Source: Gammaproteobacteria bacterium (lineage in GTDB: Bacteria; Pseudomonadota; Gammaproteobacteria; Eutrophobiales; Eutrophobiaceae). Taken from it: DNA of 64,000 bases. Position 1 is the first letter of the stretch. Each line of letters opens with the position of its first letter. Positions 1 through 9,760 of this stretch are shown here, one piece after another. Position numbers and translations under genes: made by a program. The stretch spans positions 62,001 through 126,000 of the forward strand of contig JANQNX010000001.1 of assembly GCA_028279365.1 (NCBI GenBank), in the 5' to 3' direction. The notes beneath the pieces are model-generated. The model ran no database searches. It was not told the DNA's origin and saw nothing but the letters and a program-made list of their open reading frames with translations.

Positions 1-924
1 GATGAGGTAGGTGCTGGCGAGGTGCTGATTAAGTGCGCATATTCGTCGGTTAATTATAAAGACGCACTTGCCGCGACCGGTAAGGGTAAGATTATTCGTC
101 GTTTTCCACTGATTGCAGGTATTGATGTGTCAGGTACTATAGTTGATTCAAAAGATGAAACCTACAAACCTGGTGATAAGGTGATTGTGACGGGCTATGA
201 TTTTGGTGTCAGTCATGACGGTGGCTATGCGGAATATGCGCGTGTGCCGGCTGAATGGGTTGTCAGGCTTCCGGAGACCATGTCTTTGTTTGATGCCATG
301 GCAATTGGAACAGCGGGCTTTACCGTGGCGCTATCGGTAAAACGTCTCGAGGATAATGGTATTAACCCAGATGACGGGCCATTTGTCGTGACCGGTGCAA
401 CCGGTGGAGTCGGTAATTTTGCTATCGATATCATGACTTCTCTTGGTTTTGACGTTGTGGCGGTGAGCGGTAAGCCAGAACAAATCGAAGCACTAAAAAC
501 ACTCGGGGCAAAACAAGTGATGAATCGGCATGAATTAGAGCTTGATGGGCCACCATTGGAAAAAGGGCAATGGTCAGGCGCTATTGATAATGTAGGTGGA
601 GATATGCTGTCCTGGTTGGTCAGAACAACGAACCCCTGGGGCAGTATTGCTTCCGTCGGTTTAGCCGGAGGAAGTCACTTCAATTCTACAGTAATGCCTT
701 TTATACTTCGCGGCGTCAGTTTGCTTGGCATCACTTCTTCTGGATGTCCTACTCAATATCGACAATTGCTTTGGGATAGGCTCGCGAGTGATTTGGCACC
801 CAGAAATCTGGATAAGATAGTGACGCAAATTATTGGTTTGCAACAGTTACCAAGGGTATTTGAAGAAATGCTCTCAGGTAAGACCAGCGGCCGCAGCGTA
901 GTAGAAATTTGTGCGCCTGAATAG
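1..924 (+). CDS. acuI: Acrylyl-CoA reductase / YhdH-YhfP family quinone oxidoreductase (5' partial)
   Basis: Zinc-free medium-chain dehydrogenase/reductase that probably reduces an enoyl thioester such as acryloyl-CoA with NADPH in the cytosol. The open frame runs unbroken through position 1 with no start codon, so the N-terminus lies upstream; 307 codons are visible of about 330 usual. The N-terminal catalytic domain carries the [13 protein letters not shown] segment typical of AcuI/YhdH. The nucleotide-binding domain has the glycine-rich GATGGVG at about residues 132-138 of the visible chain, followed by [10 protein letters not shown]. It ends 14 bp before leuC. Family assignment is firm; the exact substrate is not. 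Confidence 0.85.
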   Translation, partial: DEVGAGEVLIKCAYSSVNYKDALAATGKGKIIRRFPLIAGIDVSGTIVDSKDETYKPGDKVIVTGYDFGVSHDGGYAEYARVPAEWVVRLPETMSLFDAMAIGTAGFTVALSVKRLEDNGINPDDGPFVVTGATGGVGNFAIDIMTSLGFDVVAVSGKPEQIEALKTLGAKQVMNRHELELDGPPLEKGQWSGAIDNVGGDMLSWLVRTTNPWGSIASVGLAGGSHFNSTVMPFILRGVSLLGITSSGCPTQYRQLLWDRLASDLAPRNLDKIVTQIIGLQQLPRVFEEMLSGKTSGRSVVEICAPE

Positions 925-938
925 AGATAGAGAACTGT

Positions 939-2339
939 ATGACAGCAAAAACGCTTTATGACAAATTATGGGATGATCATGTTGTGCATGATTTTGGTGA
1001 CGGCTCCTCGCTTATCTATATCGATCGACACCTGATCCACGAAGTCACGTCTCCACAGGCATTTGAGGGCTTGAAACTCGCTGGAAGAAAACCCTGGCGA
1101 TTGAGTCCGAATCTGGCTGTACCCGATCACAATGTGCCTACGGTCAATCGCGAGGTGATTGAAGATCCAATTTCAAAGCTGCAATTAGATACGCTGGACG
1201 AAAACTGTGCTGACACCGGTATTACCAAATTTGATATGTTTGACCCACGCCAGGGTATTGTGCATGTGATTGGACCAGAACAGGGCGCATCATTGCCAGG
1301 CATGACGATTGTTTGTGGTGATTCCCATACTTCAACTAACGGTGCCTTAGGAGCAATGGCGTTTGGTATTGGAACCTCTGAGGTGGAGCATGCGTTGGCG
1401 ACACAATGTCTGGTGTTAAAAAAAGCAAAGAACATGTTAGTTAGGGTTAATGGTCATGTGGGTCCTGGTGTGACAGCCAAGGATATTGTACTTGCTATCA
1501 TTGGCGAGATTGGCACTGCTGGAGGTACCGGTTACACCATTGAATTTGCTGGCGAGGCCATTCAAGCATTGTCAATGGAAGGGAGAATGACAGTCTGTAA
1601 TATGAGTATTGAAGCGGGTGCCAGAGTGGGTTTGATTGCGGTTGATCAAACGACGTTGGATTATGTGAAAGACAGACCGTTTTCTCCCGTTGGGAGTGAT
1701 TGGGACAAAGCTGTCACCGCATGGGGCGAGCTAAAGAGCGATGACGATGCATATTTTGATTCTGTTATTGAATTGGATGCATCTGAGATAGAGCCACAGG
1801 TTTCTTGGGGGACATCGCCGGAAATGGTGGTGTCAGTTAATGATCGCGTACCTAACCCGGATTCACAGGCTGATACGGTAAAACGCGAGGGCATGGAAAA
1901 GGCATTGGAATATATGGGTCTGAAACCTGATACTCCGATACAAGACATCAGTATCGATAAAGTTTTCATTGGTTCTTGCACAAACTCCCGTATAGAGGAT
2001 TTACGTGCAGCAGCAGCAGTGGCAAAAAATAAAAAAGTTTCTGCTAACGTGAAATTGGCAATGGTTGTGCCTGGTTCCGGATTAGTGAAAAAACAGGCTG
2101 AAGAAGAAGGGCTTGCGGATGTGTTTATTGATGCCGGTTTTGAATGGCGCGATCCCGGTTGCTCAATGTGTCTGGGAATGAATCCGGACAGACTTGATAA
2201 GGGTGAACGCTGTGCATCGACGTCTAACCGGAACTTTGAAGGTAGACAAGGGCAAGGCGGTCGTACTCATCTTGTTAGTCCGGCAATGGCGGCGGCTGCA
2301 GCAATAGCCGGCCATTTTGTTGATGTAAGGGAAATATAA
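939..2339 (+). CDS. leuC: 3-isopropylmalate dehydratase large subunit LeuC
   Basis: Large subunit of isopropylmalate isomerase, which interconverts 2- and 3-isopropylmalate in leucine biosynthesis. At 466 residues it has the standard length. The three cysteines expected to hold the [4Fe-4S] cluster are visible: C347 in IGSCTNSR, and C408 and C411 in [11 protein letters not shown]. Other aconitase-family blocks are [11 protein letters not shown] and the C-terminal NRNFEGRQG. It starts at an ATG after a GAGA stretch and is followed 8 bp later by leuD, its obligate partner. No leuA or leuB lies in the window. Confidence 0.97.
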   Translation: MTAKTLYDKLWDDHVVHDFGDGSSLIYIDRHLIHEVTSPQAFEGLKLAGRKPWRLSPNLAVPDHNVPTVNREVIEDPISKLQLDTLDENCADTGITKFDMFDPRQGIVHVIGPEQGASLPGMTIVCGDSHTSTNGALGAMAFGIGTSEVEHALATQCLVLKKAKNMLVRVNGHVGPGVTAKDIVLAIIGEIGTAGGTGYTIEFAGEAIQALSMEGRMTVCNMSIEAGARVGLIAVDQTTLDYVKDRPFSPVGSDWDKAVTAWGELKSDDDAYFDSVIELDASEIEPQVSWGTSPEMVVSVNDRVPNPDSQADTVKREGMEKALEYMGLKPDTPIQDISIDKVFIGSCTNSRIEDLRAAAAVAKNKKVSANVKLAMVVPGSGLVKKQAEEEGLADVFIDAGFEWRDPGCSMCLGMNPDRLDKGERCASTSNRNFEGRQGQGGRTHLVSPAMAAAAAIAGHFVDVREI

Positions 2340-2347
2340 GACTGATT

Positions 2348-2998
2348 ATGAAACCATTTAGCAAATTCACCGGTATTATTGCGCCGTTAGACCGTCCCAA
2401 TGTGGATACCGATGCGATTATTCCCAAGCAATTTTTGAAATCACTCAAACGTAGTGGTTTCGGGCCTAATCTGTTTGATGATTGGCGTTATCTCGATGAG
2501 GCAGATTTAATTAATACTGATCAATCAAGAGAAATTAATCCGGGTTTTATTTTAAACCAGCCGCCTTATGATAAGGCTGAAGTGTTATTAGCGAGAGAAA
2601 ATTTTGGCTGCGGCTCTTCCAGGGAACATGCAGTCTGGGCCTTAACTGACTTTGGCTTTCGTACGGTATTGGCACCAAGCTTCGCCGACATCTTTTACAG
2701 TAACTCGTTTAAAAATGGTTTTTTACCTGTTGTATTAAAGGAAAATGATATCGACGAACTTTTTGCCAGTGTCACTGCAAATACCGGTCAGCAGGCCACG
2801 GTAAATCTTGAACAGCAAATCGTAGAATTGGTTAACGGTCCAACGTATTCTTTTGACATTGAAGTGAATTTAAAAGAGCGATTGATTAAAGGACTGGATG
2901 ATATTGGCCAGACATTACAAATGGCGGATGAAATTCGGAAATATGAAACTAAGAGAGCTTCACAAGCCCCATGGTTGTTTCCTGAAAATAACGGATAG
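2348..2998 (+). CDS. leuD: 3-isopropylmalate dehydratase small subunit LeuD
   Basis: Small swivelling subunit that completes the isopropylmalate isomerase active site with LeuC. It is 216 residues, the usual size. Diagnostic segments are the N-terminal NVDTDAIIPKQFLK and the central ENFGCGSSREHAVWAL loop that contacts substrate. The gene lies 8 bp after leuC, certainly co-transcribed, and only 3 bp before the rfaH-like gene. The antiterminator is therefore probably expressed from this housekeeping operon. Confidence 0.97.
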   Translation: MKPFSKFTGIIAPLDRPNVDTDAIIPKQFLKSLKRSGFGPNLFDDWRYLDEADLINTDQSREINPGFILNQPPYDKAEVLLARENFGCGSSREHAVWALTDFGFRTVLAPSFADIFYSNSFKNGFLPVVLKENDIDELFASVTANTGQQATVNLEQQIVELVNGPTYSFDIEVNLKERLIKGLDDIGQTLQMADEIRKYETKRASQAPWLFPENNG

Positions 2999-3001
2999 TG
3001 T

Positions 3002-3499
3002 ATGCAAGCCTGGTATTTGATTTACACCAAACCCAAGCAAGAAGATATCGCCAAACTTAATCTTGAGCAGCAAGGTTACGAGACCTATTTACCCAAAGTT
3101 ATGGGACTTAAAAGAAAGCAGGGACGTTCTATCAAATCTATCCTTCCGATGTTTCCTCGTTATCTGTTTATCCATTTGGATAATCAAACTGATGACTGGG
3201 GGCCTATTCGTTCAACAATTGGTGTTGCTAATTTGGTCAAGTTTGGTATGGAGGCAGCGCGTGTCCCTGAAAAGTTGGTCAATACAATTCGGGAAAGAGA
3301 AAATACTGAAGGCATTATTGATTTGCCAGATAAGCAGTTTAAACAGGGGCAGATCGTACGCATCATGACCGGACCGTTTGAGGGTTATGAGGCAGTGTTT
3401 TCAGATAAGCAGGCTAAAAATCGGGTATTGGTACTACTCAAAATTGCGGAAAATTTTGTTAATTTAAAACTCGACCAGCATGAAATAGAACCTGTTTAG
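3002..3499 (+). CDS. rfaH: RfaH-like transcription antiterminator (NusG paralog)
   Basis: Operon-specific NusG paralog expected to bind RNA polymerase paused at an ops element and to suppress pausing and termination across long surface-polysaccharide operons. The 165 residues match E. coli RfaH (162). The NGN domain begins MQAWYLIYTKPKQEDIA and includes FPRYLFIHL and the VxxLVKFG segment. The C-terminal KOW domain contains GQIVRIMTGPFEGYEAVF. Its start lies 3 bp after leuD with GGA upstream. An exact ops sequence occurs at 9815-9825, upstream of the island, which supports RfaH rather than housekeeping NusG. Other specialised NusG paralogs (LoaP, TaA type) are less likely because of that match. 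Confidence 0.9.
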   Translation: MQAWYLIYTKPKQEDIAKLNLEQQGYETYLPKVMGLKRKQGRSIKSILPMFPRYLFIHLDNQTDDWGPIRSTIGVANLVKFGMEAARVPEKLVNTIRERENTEGIIDLPDKQFKQGQIVRIMTGPFEGYEAVFSDKQAKNRVLVLLKIAENFVNLKLDQHEIEPV

Positions 3500-3536
3500 T
3501 TCGTTTTAATAACTATCAATAACACTTATTTTAATT

Positions 3537-4934
3537 ATGCAGGTAATAACGCGTTTTGCTCCTAGTCCCACCGGTTCACTGCATATAGGTGGTGTCAGAA
3601 CAGCGTTATTCTCATGGTTATATGCGCGGCATCATCAGGGCAAATTTATCTTGCGAGTGGAGGACACTGATCGCGAACGTTCAACTGATGAAGCCATAGA
3701 TATCATTTTACAGGGTATGGAATGGCTTGGGCTAGAGCACGATGGAGATATTTATTATCAAACAAGACGTTTTGATCGATATCGTGAAGTGATTAACCAA
3801 TTGCTTGAGCAAGGCGATGCCTATTACTGCACTTGTTCAAAAGAGAGGCTGGATGCCTTGAGAGAAGAAGCGATGGCGAGGGGAGAAAAACCTCGTTATG
3901 ACGGGCATTGCCGTGGCTTAAACCTGGATGAAGGTGTGGTTCGCTTTAAAAATCCAATTGATGGCGAAGTCATTGTGAATGATGAAATTCAGGGGGTGGT
4001 TCGTTTTGATAATGGCGAATTAGACGATTTGATTATTGCGCGCTCTGATGGAACGCCAACATACAACCTGACTGTTGTGGTGGACGACATGGATATGGGA
4101 ATCACTCATGTTATTCGGGGTGACGATCATTTAAATAATACTCCACGACAGATGAATATATTTAAGGCACTCAATGCAGATTGTCCGACTTACGCGCATA
4201 TTCCGATGATATTAGGGCCCGATGGACGAAAATTATCAAAGAGAGATGGGGCTGCCAGCGTATTAGAGTATCGCGATCAGGGATATTTGCCTGATGCTCT
4301 ACTTAATTATCTTGCTCGTCTCGGTTGGTCTCATGGTGACCAGGAGATATTCAGCTCTGAAGAGCTTGTTTCGTTATTTGACATTAAAGATGTCAATAAG
4401 TCAGCGGCTAGCATTAACCCTGAGAAGTTGCTCTGGTTGAACCAGCATTATTTAAAAAATTCCAGAAATAATGAGATTGCTGAGCAGTTAATGCCAATAT
4501 TTAAAGAGATGGGCGTTTCGATTGAGGTCGGTCCTGATTTAATGGATTTGATTGACGTACAGAAACAACGAACTGACACGCTCAAACAGATGGCAGAACA
4601 GAGCGTTTGTTATTATCAGGATTTTGATGAATTTGATGCTAATGCCGCTAAGAAGCATCTGCGACCGGTGATACTACAACCTATGCGGACATTACGAGAA
4701 CGGTTCGTTAGTTTGAAAGATTGGACAAATGCACCTATTAAGGCGCAGATTGAAAATGTGGCGGCTGAATATGAAATAGGCATGGGAAAACTTGGCCAAC
4801 CTTTGCGTGTGGCTGTGACCGGCGCCGGACAATCACCAAATATAGATGACACGGTTCGGTTGGTAGGAAAACAAAAAACGCTGGAAAGGCTTGAAAAATC
4901 AATCATTTTTATCGAAAACCGCGCTTCATCTTGA
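3537..4934 (+). CDS. gltX: Glutamyl-tRNA synthetase GltX
   Basis: Class I aminoacyl-tRNA synthetase that charges tRNA-Glu. It is 465 residues. The HIGH-type signature is in FAPSPTGSLHIGG near residues 8-19, and the KMSKS-type loop is GRKLSKRDGA near residue 240. Other landmarks are ILRVEDTDRERS and DDHLNNTPRQMNI. The gene begins 37 bp after rfaH without an obvious Shine-Dalgarno sequence. Its TGA stop lies inside the -35 box of the following tRNA promoter. The adjacent tRNA-Glu gene is its own substrate, an arrangement known from pseudomonads and relatives. Confidence 0.97.
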   Translation: MQVITRFAPSPTGSLHIGGVRTALFSWLYARHHQGKFILRVEDTDRERSTDEAIDIILQGMEWLGLEHDGDIYYQTRRFDRYREVINQLLEQGDAYYCTCSKERLDALREEAMARGEKPRYDGHCRGLNLDEGVVRFKNPIDGEVIVNDEIQGVVRFDNGELDDLIIARSDGTPTYNLTVVVDDMDMGITHVIRGDDHLNNTPRQMNIFKALNADCPTYAHIPMILGPDGRKLSKRDGAASVLEYRDQGYLPDALLNYLARLGWSHGDQEIFSSEELVSLFDIKDVNKSAASINPEKLLWLNQHYLKNSRNNEIAEQLMPIFKEMGVSIEVGPDLMDLIDVQKQRTDTLKQMAEQSVCYYQDFDEFDANAAKKHLRPVILQPMRTLRERFVSLKDWTNAPIKAQIENVAAEYEIGMGKLGQPLRVAVTGAGQSPNIDDTVRLVGKQKTLERLEKSIIFIENRASS

Positions 4935-4959
4935 CAGTGATAAAGGTGTCACGTAGAGT
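4931..4959 (+). promoter_or_regulatory. Sigma-70 promoter of the tRNA-Ala/tRNA-Glu operon
   Basis: A perfect -35 TTGACA (4931-4936), a 17-bp spacer and a -10 TAGAGT (4954-4959, 4 of 6 consensus bases) sit just before the tRNAs. The next bases (CGCCGCCTG) are GC-rich, like the discriminator of growth-rate-regulated stable-RNA promoters. The expected start is near 4966, leaving about 25 nt of 5' leader before the mature tRNA-Ala. The -35 box overlaps the gltX stop codon. Confidence 0.7.
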
Positions 4960-4990
4960 CGCCGCCTGATATTATTGCGGTATCAAATCG

Positions 4991-5066
<76 letters not shown>

Positions 5067-5086
5067 AAAAATTTTGGACATTTTTT

Positions 5087-5162
5087 GTCCCCATCGTCTA
5101 GAGGCCTAGGACACTGCCCTTTCACGGCGGCAACAGGGGTTCGAATCCCCTTGGGGACGCCA
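5087..5162 (+). tRNA. tRNA-Glu (anticodon UUC)
   Basis: A complete 76-nt tRNA ending GCCA. The acceptor GTCCCCA pairs with TGGGGAC. The anticodon stem CTGCC/GGCGG, with one G-U pair, encloses CTTTCAC, giving anticodon TTC. The D arm GTCTAGAGGCCTAGGACAC is typical of bacterial tRNA-Glu. It lies 20 bp after tRNA-Ala, so the two share a transcript. Confidence 0.98.
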
Positions 5163-5168
5163 TATTTT

Positions 5169-5193
5169 AAAACCGCTTCATTGCGGTTTTTTT
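5169..5193 (+). terminator. Rho-independent terminator after the tRNA operon
   Basis: The 8-bp stem AAAACCGC/GCGGTTTT with a 6-nt loop (TTCATT) is followed by further Ts (5187-5193), beginning 6 bp after tRNA-Glu. It closes the core-gene block and marks its boundary with the AT-rich sugar genes. Confidence 0.85.
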
Positions 5194-5286
5194 ATGTTTG
5201 TTAAGAATGAATGTATATTGAAAAGCGGCTGTTAGTATTAAATTAAGATTGTAGACTATTGCATAAATATTCTTTAGCTAACAAAT

Positions 5287-6294
5287 ATGAAAATAATAGT
5301 TACAGGCGCGGCTGGCTTCATCGGCTTTCATACCTCGAAGTACTTGCTTAAAAGAGATGATGAAGTTGTCGGTATAGATAACATAAATGATTACTATGAT
5401 CCTTCTTTAAAGCATGCTCGGTTATCTAAGTTAAAACAGCATTCTAATTTTCGTTTTCACAAATTAGATATCATTGATAAAGAGTCCCTTTTCCTGGTTT
5501 TCGAAAAAGAGTTGCCGGATTATGTGATCCACCTTGCCGCGCAAGCTGGCGTTAGGTACTCGTTAGAAAACCCTTATGCTTATATTGATTCTAATATTAC
5601 AGGGTTCATGAATATCCTCGAAGCTTGCAGGCATTATCCAGTTAATCATCTGGTTTTTGCCTCTTCCAGTTCAGTATATGGTGCTAACACGCAAATGCCA
5701 TTTAGTGTTAATGATAATGTTGACCATCCGCTATCGTTGTATGCGGCCTCAAAAAAATCCAACGAGTTAATGGCACATACTTATAGTCATTTGTATGGTA
5801 TTCCGGCAAGTGGATTACGATTTTTCACAGTTTATGGGCCCTGGGGTAGGCCTGATATGGCCTTGTTCATATTTACCCGAAAAATATTGAATGGTGACAC
5901 AATAGAAGTCTTCAACAATGGAAAACATAAACGTGATTTCACTTACGTGGATGATATCGCTGAAGGTATTGTACGTGTAACTGATAATATAGCGCTTCCC
6001 AATAAATCTTGGGATAGTAATCATCCAGATCCGGCAACAAGTAAAGCACCTTACCGTTTGTATAATATAGGTAACAATTCACCTGTTGAGCTAATGTATT
6101 TTATCGAATTGGTAGAAAAGAACCTGGGTATTAAAGCAACTAAAAACTATTTGCCACTCCAGCCTGGTGATGTACCTGAAACCTATGCAGATGTTAATGC
6201 ATTAATAGAAGACGTTGATTATTCACCCTCAACCACTATTGAGTCAGGCATAGAAAATTTCATTAAATGGTACAGGGAATACTACAAGGCATGA
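5287..6294 (+). CDS. UDP-glucuronate 4-epimerase-like extended SDR (CapI/LpsL type)
   Basis: NAD-dependent epimerase expected to convert UDP-glucuronate to UDP-galacturonate in the cytosol. It is 335 residues. The N-terminus has the Rossmann motif [10 protein letters not shown] at residues 7-16, followed by the [18 protein letters not shown] segment characteristic of the CapI/LpsL group. The active site has the serine cluster ASSSSVYG and Y152xxxK156. Its stop overlaps the start of the next dehydrogenase by 4 bp (ATGA). A Ugd that could make UDP-GlcA is encoded 1.3 kb downstream, which supports the substrate. Related 4-epimerases of other UDP-sugars are possible. Confidence 0.85.
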   Translation: MKIIVTGAAGFIGFHTSKYLLKRDDEVVGIDNINDYYDPSLKHARLSKLKQHSNFRFHKLDIIDKESLFLVFEKELPDYVIHLAAQAGVRYSLENPYAYIDSNITGFMNILEACRHYPVNHLVFASSSSVYGANTQMPFSVNDNVDHPLSLYAASKKSNELMAHTYSHLYGIPASGLRFFTVYGPWGRPDMALFIFTRKILNGDTIEVFNNGKHKRDFTYVDDIAEGIVRVTDNIALPNKSWDSNHPDPATSKAPYRLYNIGNNSPVELMYFIELVEKNLGIKATKNYLPLQPGDVPETYADVNALIEDVDYSPSTTIESGIENFIKWYREYYKA

Positions 6295-7583
6295 GTCGGT
6301 TATTAGGCCGTCGTCTCTCTGTTATAGGCCTTGGTTACGTTGGCTTGCCCGTTGCAGTTGCATTTGGCCAATGTTGCAAAGTCATCGGTTTTGATATTAA
6401 CTCCAAAAGAATTAGTGAACTTTTAAATGGTATAGATAAAACAGGCGAAGTTGATTCATCCGACCTTGGCAGCAGTAATGTGCTATATACATCTGATTTG
6501 AATCAACTTGCTAATGCTGATTTCCATATCGTTGCTGTACCTACGCCCATTGATGAAAATAATAGACCAGATTTAACACCACTATTATCAGCATCGAGAT
6601 CAGTTGGAAAAATATTAAAAAAAGGCGATATTGTTGTTTATGAGTCGACGGTATATCCAGGGGCAACTGAAAAAGAGTGTGCCCAAATTCTTGAAGAAGT
6701 CTCCGGGTTGATAAGTGGCAAGGATTTTTATTTAGGGTATTCACCGGAAAGGATTAATCCTGGAGATAAAAAACATACTTTTAAATCAATAAAGAAAGTT
6801 GTTTCTGCACAAAACAAGGAGGTTTTGGAAATAATCGCAGAAATATATTCACAAGTAGTAGAGGCTGGCGTGTTCAAAGCTTCTTCTATCAAGGTCGCAG
6901 AAGCAGCCAAGGTTATTGAAAACACACAAAGGGATTTAAATATTGCATTAATGAATGAATTAGCAGTCTTGTTTGAAAGAATGGATATTGATACTAGTGA
7001 TGTTTTGGAGGCTGCAGGGACAAAATGGAATTTTTTACCATTTCAACCAGGTTTGGTTGGAGGACATTGTATAGGGGTGGATCCATATTATCTAACTCAT
7101 AAATCAATAGAATTGGGATATTCTCCAAAGGTTATATTATCTGGCAGAGAAGTGAATGATAACATGGGCAAATTTATTGCAGACTCTTTACTGGATGTTT
7201 TAAACAACATTGATAAAGATATTGAAAATACCGTAATTACAATATTAGGAATAACCTTCAAAGAGAATATTCCAGATATCCGCAACACCAGAGTTGTCGA
7301 TATTATCAAGCAACTAGGCAATAAACCTGTAATATTACAAGTTTATGATCCGCATGCTGATGCGGATGATGTTAAGCAAGAATATCAAATAGAACTTCAG
7401 GATTATGATTCACTTCAAAAAGCCGATGTCATTGTACTGGCAGTCTGTCATGATGAGTTTATTGATGATGGATGGAATCTTGTTGGGAGTTTAATGAACT
7501 CTAACGGCGGTATTGTATATGATATCAAGAGTGCTCTTGATAGAGATAAGACTCCAGATAATATTCGTTTACTCAGGTTATGA
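6291..7583 (+). CDS. tviB: UDP-N-acetylhexosamine 6-dehydrogenase, TviB/WbpO type
   Basis: NAD-dependent four-electron dehydrogenase that oxidises C6 of UDP-GlcNAc or UDP-GalNAc to the uronic acid. The start at 6291 overlaps the previous stop (ATGA) and gives 430 residues beginning [20 protein letters not shown], with a GxGYVGLP nucleotide-binding motif. The catalytic cysteine is C260 in [13 protein letters not shown], the Vi-antigen TviB/WbpO signature. An upstream in-frame ATG at 6267 lies inside the previous gene and adds 8 non-conserved residues. The C-terminal UDP-binding domain contains [14 protein letters not shown]. Confidence 0.9.
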   Translation: MSRLLGRRLSVIGLGYVGLPVAVAFGQCCKVIGFDINSKRISELLNGIDKTGEVDSSDLGSSNVLYTSDLNQLANADFHIVAVPTPIDENNRPDLTPLLSASRSVGKILKKGDIVVYESTVYPGATEKECAQILEEVSGLISGKDFYLGYSPERINPGDKKHTFKSIKKVVSAQNKEVLEIIAEIYSQVVEAGVFKASSIKVAEAAKVIENTQRDLNIALMNELAVLFERMDIDTSDVLEAAGTKWNFLPFQPGLVGGHCIGVDPYYLTHKSIELGYSPKVILSGREVNDNMGKFIADSLLDVLNNIDKDIENTVITILGITFKENIPDIRNTRVVDIIKQLGNKPVILQVYDPHADADDVKQEYQIELQDYDSLQKADVIVLAVCHDEFIDDGWNLVGSLMNSNGGIVYDIKSALDRDKTPDNIRLLRL

Positions 7584-7614
7584 ATTTACATTTAACGTTA
7601 ACGGAAATAAAAAC

Positions 7615-8919
7615 ATGAAAGTAACAATGCTTGGTTGTGGTTATGTTGGTCTTGTATCGGGGACCTGTTTTGCCGAGTTTGGTGCCAATGTTACCTGTTT
7701 TGACGTAGATAAAATTAAAGTAAAGAAATTACAAGATGGTGCAGTGCCAATCTATGAGCCTGGTCTTGATTCTTTAATTGAGAAGAATGTAAAACAGGGA
7801 AGGTTGCTTTTTTCTGATGATCTAAATAAATCTATCCCCGGATCGGATCTTATCTTTGTTGCTGTTGGTACTCCAACACGCAGAGGTGATGGACATGCAG
7901 ATTTGTCTTTTGTATATCAAGCAGTCCAGGATATTGCGCCTTTATTAGATGGTTATACTGTCATTGTTGATAAGTCTACTGTACCTGTTGGTACGGCAAG
8001 AAATGTAAAAAGACTAATTCGGGAAGTAAACTCTGAGGCAGATTTCGATGTCGCTTCAAATCCTGAGTTTCTTAGGGAAGGTGCTGCTATATCAGATTTC
8101 ATGCGACCCGATCGAGTCGTCATTGGTGTCGAAAATAAACGTGCTGAAAATGTTTTGAGAGAGCTATATCGCCCTATTAACCTGATTGAAGCTCCAATAT
8201 TATCAACTGATCTTGAAAGTGCAGAACTCATTAAATATGCTTCTAATGCATTTCTCGCGACGAAGATCAGTTTCATAAATGAGATGTCTGTATTATGCGA
8301 AGAGGTTGGTGCAGATGTCCATTCAGTTGCAAGGGGGATGGGGTTGGATGGCAGGATAGGCCGCAAGTTTTTACATCCAGGTCCTGGATATGGTGGTTCA
8401 TGTTTTCCAAAAGATACGCAAGCTTTGGTCCGTATTGCCCAAGAAAATGGTGTTTCGAGTAGAATTGTTGAAACAGTTATAGAGGTTAACGAAGGACAAA
8501 AAGCGAGAATGATAAAAAAAATACGTAATGCTCTTGCTGGCAATGAGAGCGGTAAGACTATTGCTGTATTGGGATTGACATTTAAACCTGAGACAGATGA
8601 TATGAGAGATGCCCCTTCTTTAGCTATTCTGCCAAAGTTAATGGAAAACGGATGTAGAATTAAAGCACATGATCCTCAGGGTATTAATGAAGCTAAAGAA
8701 TTATTGCCTACTGAGGTCCAATATTTCGATGAAATCTATGAGACTATTAGTGGTGCTGATGCTTTAGTTTTGATGACTGAATGGAATATGTATCGGAATC
8801 TAGATATGGACTTGGTTAAATCAAAACTTAATAAACCGGTATTTATTGATTTACGTAATGTTTATGAGCCAGAAATGATGAAAGAAAAAAGCTTTGATTA
8901 TCATTGCATTGGACGATAA
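7615..8919 (+). CDS. ugd: UDP-glucose 6-dehydrogenase Ugd
   Basis: Oxidises UDP-glucose to UDP-glucuronate with two NAD+. The ATG at 7615 gives 434 residues starting MKVTMLGCGYVGLVSGTCFA, the canonical N-terminus; an earlier in-frame start at 7513 lies inside the preceding gene and is rejected. The catalytic cysteine is C263 in GYGGSCFPKDT. Substrate-loop residues are in ELIKYASNAFLATKISF, and the C-terminal domain contains GLTFKPETDDMRDAPS. It is encoded 31 bp after tviB and closes the region-2 sugar unit. Its product is the probable substrate of the epimerase at 5287. Confidence 0.95.
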   Translation: MKVTMLGCGYVGLVSGTCFAEFGANVTCFDVDKIKVKKLQDGAVPIYEPGLDSLIEKNVKQGRLLFSDDLNKSIPGSDLIFVAVGTPTRRGDGHADLSFVYQAVQDIAPLLDGYTVIVDKSTVPVGTARNVKRLIREVNSEADFDVASNPEFLREGAAISDFMRPDRVVIGVENKRAENVLRELYRPINLIEAPILSTDLESAELIKYASNAFLATKISFINEMSVLCEEVGADVHSVARGMGLDGRIGRKFLHPGPGYGGSCFPKDTQALVRIAQENGVSSRIVETVIEVNEGQKARMIKKIRNALAGNESGKTIAVLGLTFKPETDDMRDAPSLAILPKLMENGCRIKAHDPQGINEAKELLPTEVQYFDEIYETISGADALVLMTEWNMYRNLDMDLVKSKLNKPVFIDLRNVYEPEMMKEKSFDYHCIGR

Positions 8920-9112
8920 ATGTAATTAAATCTGTAAAATATTCAACTTTGATTAATTAGCTATGAAACGATAGGAATAATTTCAGATACTACAGAAAAA
9001 TAATTCACATTATCTTAATCACATTAGTTTTCGTACAATTTTAACAATTATCAGATGACAAAATTCAATACTATATGTATTAATTAGTTTTGATCTAACC
9101 CTACATTTAGTA
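8920..9112 (+). other. AT-rich intergenic region between ugd and the regulator
   Basis: This 193-bp AT-rich stretch has no open frame of note and no convincing terminator. Candidate promoter boxes exist (for example TACATT at 9102-9107) but none has a matching -35. It presumably carries the promoter of the regulator gene at 9152. Confidence 0.5.
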
Positions 9113-9157
9113 GTTCATTATTTGAACATTAGCATATATAATGTTCAAATAATGAAC
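9113..9157. promoter_or_regulatory. Perfect 19-bp inverted repeat spanning the regulator start codon
   Basis: The left arm (9113-9131) and right arm (9139-9157) are perfect reverse complements of 19 bases, with a 7-base centre (9132-9138). Each arm contains a 15-bp pseudo-palindrome of form GTTCA-N5-TGAAC, at 9113-9127 and 9143-9157. Their centres are 30 bp apart, about three helical turns. The ATG at 9152 lies inside the right arm. This fits a double operator for autorepression by the dimeric winged-helix protein. As RNA it would also form a hairpin occluding the start codon. Confidence 0.75.
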
Positions 9158-9760
9158 AGCTCTGAAAAAGAAGATAACCTAACTCTAGGAATTTTATCGG
9201 CTATTGAACACAAAAATGATGTTACTCAAAGACATCTCGCAGATAATTTAGGGGTTGCACTTGGATTAGCCAATTCATACTTAAAAAGATGTGTTCGTAA
9301 AGGGTTAGTAAAAATACACCAAGCACCCGCAAATCGATATCTTTATTATCTTACTCCTAAAGGCTTTGCTGAAAAAAGTCGTCTAACTACCCAATATTTA
9401 ATTTCGTCTTTTGATTTTTATCGTCAGGCTTCTCGATCTTGCAGTGAAATTTTTAAATATTGTAAAGAAGAACAGCAAAAAAATGTGATTATTTGTGGAA
9501 TATCAGAACTGGCAGAAATAGCAACACTTAGAGCTTCTGACTTTGGAATTAATCTGATTGGATACTATGACAAAGACGCAAAGATAAATCAGTATCTTAA
9601 CAAACCTGTTTGGAATTCATTAGAAAATTTGCCTGAATTTGATAATTGCGTGATTACCGATTTATCAAAATCGTTAAATACTTATTCAGATTTGAATAAA
9701 CATATAAATAAAGAAAATATATTGTTGCCTTCAATACTAGGCATTTATCCCAAGGATTAG
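9152..9760 (+). CDS. Winged-helix regulator with C-terminal Rossmann-like domain (EPS-associated MarR-like)
   Basis: Probable local transcription factor of the island. From the ATG at 9152 it has 202 residues; a TTG at 9122 would add ten. Residues about 9-75 form a winged helix-turn-helix (ILSAIEH, VTQRHLADNLGVALGLANSYLKRCVRKGLVKI, then a wing with YLYYLTPKG), like EPS-associated MarR-type regulators. After a linker, KNVIICGISELAEIA resembles the first strand and glycine turn of a nucleotide- or sugar-binding Rossmann fold, as in NeuD/PglD N-termini. The start codon lies inside a perfect inverted repeat, suggesting autoregulation. It stands alone between ugd and the ops leader. Ligand and targets are unknown. 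Confidence 0.7.
   Translation: MNSSEKEDNLTLGILSAIEHKNDVTQRHLADNLGVALGLANSYLKRCVRKGLVKIHQAPANRYLYYLTPKGFAEKSRLTTQYLISSFDFYRQASRSCSEIFKYCKEEQQKNVIICGISELAEIATLRASDFGINLIGYYDKDAKINQYLNKPVWNSLENLPEFDNCVITDLSKSLNTYSDLNKHINKENILLPSILGIYPKD

Noticed and set aside
5218-5244. Promoter TTGAAA ... TAAATT before the epimerase at 5287
   Set aside because: The spacer is 15 bp and the -10 is poor; a promoter must exist nearby but I cannot place it.
7953-8543. A 196-codon antisense open frame opposite ugd
   Set aside because: The + strand encodes a clear Ugd with catalytic cysteine; the antisense frame is a codon-bias shadow with no family motif.
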